This document shows positions 4,931 to 7,226 of a DNA stretch of 7,226 nt, piece by piece. The stretch comes from Clostridia bacterium (lineage in GTDB: Bacteria; Bacillota; Clostridia; Christensenellales; Borkfalkiaceae). The stretch covers positions 1 through 7,226 of the forward strand of contig CAAFZH010000010.1 of NCBI GenBank assembly GCA_900767495.1, written 5' to 3'. Positions within the stretch are counted from its first letter, which is position 1. The number at the start of each line of letters is the position of its first letter. Below the pieces are notes generated by a model, which was not told where the DNA came from, did not search any database, and worked only from the letters and a program-made list of their open reading frames with translations. Both the position numbers and the translations under genes were made by a program.

Positions 4931-5974
4931 TTACGCAATGTCTACGCGCGCTTTGGCGTTTAAACTAAGGTCGGCAAAGTTGCCTTTGCTATACTGAATA
5001 TATCCTTCCGCGCCTATCATTGCGGCGTTGTCGGTACAAAGTATTTTCGGCGGCAGAACGAGTTTGAGTCCCTTTTCGGCGCAGGCTTTTTCAAGCCCTT
5101 CGCGCAAAAAGCCGTTTGCCGCCACTCCGCCGCCCGCGGCTATCGTTTTAAGCCCGTATTCCTTTGCGGCGCGCACGGATTTTTCTATCAGTACGTCGAG
5201 CGCGGCGTGCTGGAAAGAACACGCTACGTCCGCGCGGGAAAATTCCTCGCCTTTCTGCTCTCTGGTATGTACGTAATTTATAACGGCGGTTTTAAGTCCG
5301 CTGTAAGAGAAATCGTAGCCGCCGTCCGATTTAAGCATTTTAGGCAGGATAACCGTGTTATTGCCCGAGTTTGCGAGTTTTTCTATATTAGGTCCGCCGG
5401 GGTAGGGCAAGCCTAAAACGCGCGCGGTTTTATCAAAAGCCTCGCCCGCCGCGTCGTCTAAAGTAGAGCCGAGAATTTTAAACTTATCGTAACTTTCCAC
5501 CACCGACACGAGGGTATGTCCGCCGCTTGCGAGCAAACTGATAAAGGGCGGCTTGAGCGTTTTGTCGGCGAGGTACGCCGCCGCGAGATGTCCGCGGATA
5601 TGGCTTACGGGTACGAGCGGAACGCCGAGCGAATAGGCGAGAGTTTTAGCATAACTCACTCCCACCAGAAGCGCGCCTAAAAGTCCCGCGCCGTAAGTTA
5701 CCGCCACCGCGTCTATATCCGAAAGCGCGATACCCGCCTTTTCAACCGCGTTTTTTACGGTAGGCGAAATCGCGCTCGTATGCGCCCGGGATGCGATTTC
5801 GGGTACTACCCCTCCGAACTTAACGTGTTCCGTACAGGAACTCGAAATTTCGGAAGAGAGTATCTCTCTGCCTCCCTTTACAACCGCCGCGGCGGTTTCG
5901 TCGCAGGAGGATTCTATCGCTAAAATAAGCGCGTCTTTTTTTATTTTAAAATTTTTGATTTCGTCCGAGTACAT
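4931..5974 (-). CDS. tsaD: TsaD, tRNA N6-adenosine threonylcarbamoyltransferase
   Basis: TsaD (Gcp/Kae1 family) transfers the threonylcarbamoyl group from threonylcarbamoyl-AMP to A37 of tRNAs that read ANN codons, working in the cytoplasm with TsaB, TsaE and TsaC-made substrate (none encoded here). Counting from the upstream TTG at 5980 as residue 1, visible motifs are ESSCDET (23-29), metal-binding SHIRGH with His127 and His131, LASGGHT (150-156), GSTLDDAAGEAFDK (171-184), PYPGGP (192-197), FSYSGLKTA (224-232), AGGGVAANG (282-290) and CTDNAAM (315-321, metal ligand Asp317). The length of about 347 residues is normal. I choose the ATG at 5974, two bases after the prfB TGA. The TTG at 5980 would overlap prfB by 4 nt and add MI. 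No strong Shine-Dalgarno precedes either start, so translation is probably coupled to prfB. No clear terminator follows. Confidence 0.96.
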   Translation of the reverse strand: MYSDEIKNFKIKKDALILAIESSCDETAAAVVKGGREILSSEISSSCTEHVKFGGVVPEIASRAHTSAISPTVKNAVEKAGIALSDIDAVAVTYGAGLLGALLVGVSYAKTLAYSLGVPLVPVSHIRGHLAAAYLADKTLKPPFISLLASGGHTLVSVVESYDKFKILGSTLDDAAGEAFDKTARVLGLPYPGGPNIEKLANSGNNTVILPKMLKSDGGYDFSYSGLKTAVINYVHTREQKGEEFSRADVACSFQHAALDVLIEKSVRAAKEYGLKTIAAGGGVAANGFLREGLEKACAEKGLKLVLPPKILCTDNAAMIGAEGYIQYSKGNFADLSLNAKARVDIA

Positions 5975-5976
5975 AA

Positions 5977-7074
5977 TCAACTCTTTTTAAGATAGTCGAT
6001 GATAAACTGATCTATATCGCCGTCCATAACCGCCTGAACGTTACCCGTTTCGCTGCCCGTTCTGTGGTCTTTAACCATAGTATACGGGCAGAATACGTAA
6101 CTGCGGATCTGGCTGCCCCATTCTATCTTTTTGACTTCGCCTTTAATCTCGCTCGCCTCGGCAAGTCGCTCTTCTTCGCGTTTTTCAAGCAACTTGTTCA
6201 TAAGCATACGCATAGCCTGCTCGCGGTTCTGCACCTGCGAACGCTCGTTCTGACAAGCCACGACTATGCCCGTGGGGATATGCGTTATCCTTATAGCCGA
6301 TTCGGTTTTGTTTACGTGCTGACCGCCCGCTCCGCTCGAACGATAGGTGTCGACCTTTAAATCCTCGGGGCGGATTTCTATATCGCCGTCGTCCTGAATG
6401 TCGGGCATTACGTCGACGGACGAAAAAGAGGTCTGCCTGCGCGCGTTGGCGTCGAACGGCGAAATTCTCACCAGGCGGTGTATGCCTTTTTCGGCTTTGA
6501 GATAGCCGTAGGCGTTTTCGCCCTCCACCTTAAAGCACACCGATTTAAGTCCCGCGCCGTCGCCCTCTAAGCGATCGTACTCGGTGATTTTATACCCGTG
6601 CTTTTCGGCGTAGCAAATGTACATACGGTAAAGCATTTCCGTCCAGTCGCAAGCCTCCGTACCGCCTGCGCCCGCGTGCAGGGTTAAAATGGCGTCGCAG
6701 GAATCGTATTTGCCTTTGAGCAAGGTCCTTAAACGAATCTCTTCTATTTCCTTTTCCGCCTCGGAAAGGTCTTTATCGACCTCTTCTAAGACCGACTCGT
6801 CGCCCTCTTCCTCGGCAAGTTGAATCATAACTTCGGCGTCCGATACGGCTTTGTTTGCCTTGTCGAAAACTTCGAGTTTATTGCGCACGCCCTGCGCCTC
6901 GCGGCTTAAATGCTTGGACTTTTCTATATCCGACCAAACCTCGGGTTTTTCGAGTTCCGCCTCGAGTTCTTTAAGTTTTTTCCTTAAATTGTCAACGTCG
7001 AGCGAGTAACCCGCCTCTTCGAGCGTTTTATAAAGCGCTCTTACTTTTTCTTCGTATACGTCGTATCTTACCAT
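5977..7074 (-). CDS. prfB: Peptide chain release factor 2 (RF2)
   Basis: RF2 recognises UGA and UAA in the ribosomal A site and triggers peptide release. Diagnostic features are the stop-codon-reading tripeptide SPF (205-207, within VRISPFDANARRQTSF) and the catalytic GGQ (250-252, in SSGAGGQHVNKTESA). The N-terminal helical domain is acidic and coiled-coil-like (about 1-115), followed by LHAGAGGTEACDW (132-144). At 365 residues it is full length. It is one uninterrupted frame: the CTT-TGA-C programmed frameshift site used by many bacterial prfB genes near codon 25 is absent; residues 21-28 are AGYSLDVD. The ATG at 7072-7074 has AAGGA (7083-7087) about 8 nt upstream. It is followed directly by tsaD on the same strand, giving a translation-related operon. 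Confidence 0.97.
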   Translation of the reverse strand: MVRYDVYEEKVRALYKTLEEAGYSLDVDNLRKKLKELEAELEKPEVWSDIEKSKHLSREAQGVRNKLEVFDKANKAVSDAEVMIQLAEEEGDESVLEEVDKDLSEAEKEIEEIRLRTLLKGKYDSCDAILTLHAGAGGTEACDWTEMLYRMYICYAEKHGYKITEYDRLEGDGAGLKSVCFKVEGENAYGYLKAEKGIHRLVRISPFDANARRQTSFSSVDVMPDIQDDGDIEIRPEDLKVDTYRSSGAGGQHVNKTESAIRITHIPTGIVVACQNERSQVQNREQAMRMLMNKLLEKREEERLAEASEIKGEVKKIEWGSQIRSYVFCPYTMVKDHRTGSETGNVQAVMDGDIDQFIIDYLKKS

Positions 7075-7127
7075 GGGTTGTTTCCTTGTTTATATTGATA
7101 ATCGCGTTATTAATAGTCTTAAAACAG

Positions 7128-7157
7128 TATATCGACAGACAAACCGATTTTTATCAA
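7128..7157 (-). promoter_or_regulatory. Weak candidate promoter for prfB-tsaD
   Basis: On the minus strand, TTGATA (7152-7157) and GATATA (7128-7133) are separated by 18 bp in the AT-rich gap before prfB. The -10 match is imperfect, and an overlapping TATACT has a 20-bp spacing. The gap holds no other visible control element. Confidence 0.3.
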
Positions 7158-7178
7158 AGGAATATTATTCTAATTTAT

Positions 7179-7226
7179 CCCCTATCGTCGGCGTTGCCGA
7201 CACTTCCCCCGAAGGAGGAAGCAAAG
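7179..7226. repeat. Hairpin module, copy 3, at the window edge
   Basis: Positions 7179-7224 are identical to 4659-4704 over 46 nt, including the TCGGC-GTT-GCCGA stem. It lies upstream of prfB, about 105 bp from its start codon. The window ends 2 nt later, so whether a GTC-bounded element follows, as at the other two copies, cannot be seen. Confidence 0.75.

Noticed and set aside
5882..5897. Perfect 16-bp palindrome AACCGCCGCGGCGGTT in tsaD as an operator
   Set aside because: It lies in conserved coding sequence for the ETAAAVV region near the N-terminus and is explained by alanine and valine codons.

Overview
The window looks like a chromosomal segment of an uncultured Clostridia-type Bacillota, possibly a gut lineage. 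This rests on three things: a YhaO/YhaN-type SbcD/SbcC-like gene pair with the clostridial-looking P-loop variant EENGYGKTT, a prfB-tsaD pair, and intergenic space packed with short dispersed repeats. The taxonomic call is an inference of low to moderate confidence.

Layout from left to right. Positions 1-300 hold no gene, only dispersed repeat modules. Positions 328-570 hold a bidirectional terminator, a 33-nt duplicate of the 3' end of a tRNA gene with its flank, a hairpin-bearing spacer, and the terminator of the intact tRNA. A tRNA-Val(CAC) gene lies at 582-658 on the minus strand. A short divergent control region (659-809) carries a perfect sigma70/SigA-type promoter that drives a two-gene plus-strand operon. 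The operon encodes an SbcD/Mre11-like nuclease (810-1868) and an SbcC/Rad50/YhaN-like ATPase (1868-4381), overlapping by one base as TGATG. Next comes a 550-bp repeat-filled spacer between convergent genes (4382-4930). Then, on the minus strand, comes the translation operon prfB (7074-5977) followed by tsaD (5974-4931). The right edge (7075-7226) holds the prfB leader and the start of another repeat copy.

How the genes work together. The first pair should form a DNA-processing complex: a two-metal phosphoesterase plus an SMC-like ABC ATPase with long coiled coils. The ATPase has no CxxC zinc hook. Near the middle of the coiled coil it has two adjacent hydrophobic helices, so the complex may be tied to the membrane. 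The second pair acts in translation: release factor 2 for termination at UGA/UAA, and TsaD for t6A37 modification of tRNAs that read ANN codons.

The least ordinary content is the repeat landscape. Elements of about 96-110 bp have roughly 30-bp imperfect terminal inverted repeats (GTCATTCTGA...AATCCCAC type) and variable cores. They are interleaved with a separate hairpin module, one copy of which is repeated identically over 46 nt at 4659-4704 and 7179-7224. A related unit may even provide the last codons and the stop of the ATPase gene. I see no transposase, no CRISPR array and no clear new multi-gene system. The candidates worth checking are the modular elements, the apparently leaderless nuclease mRNA, the membrane-hairpin SbcC-like protein, and the tRNA 3'-end duplication.
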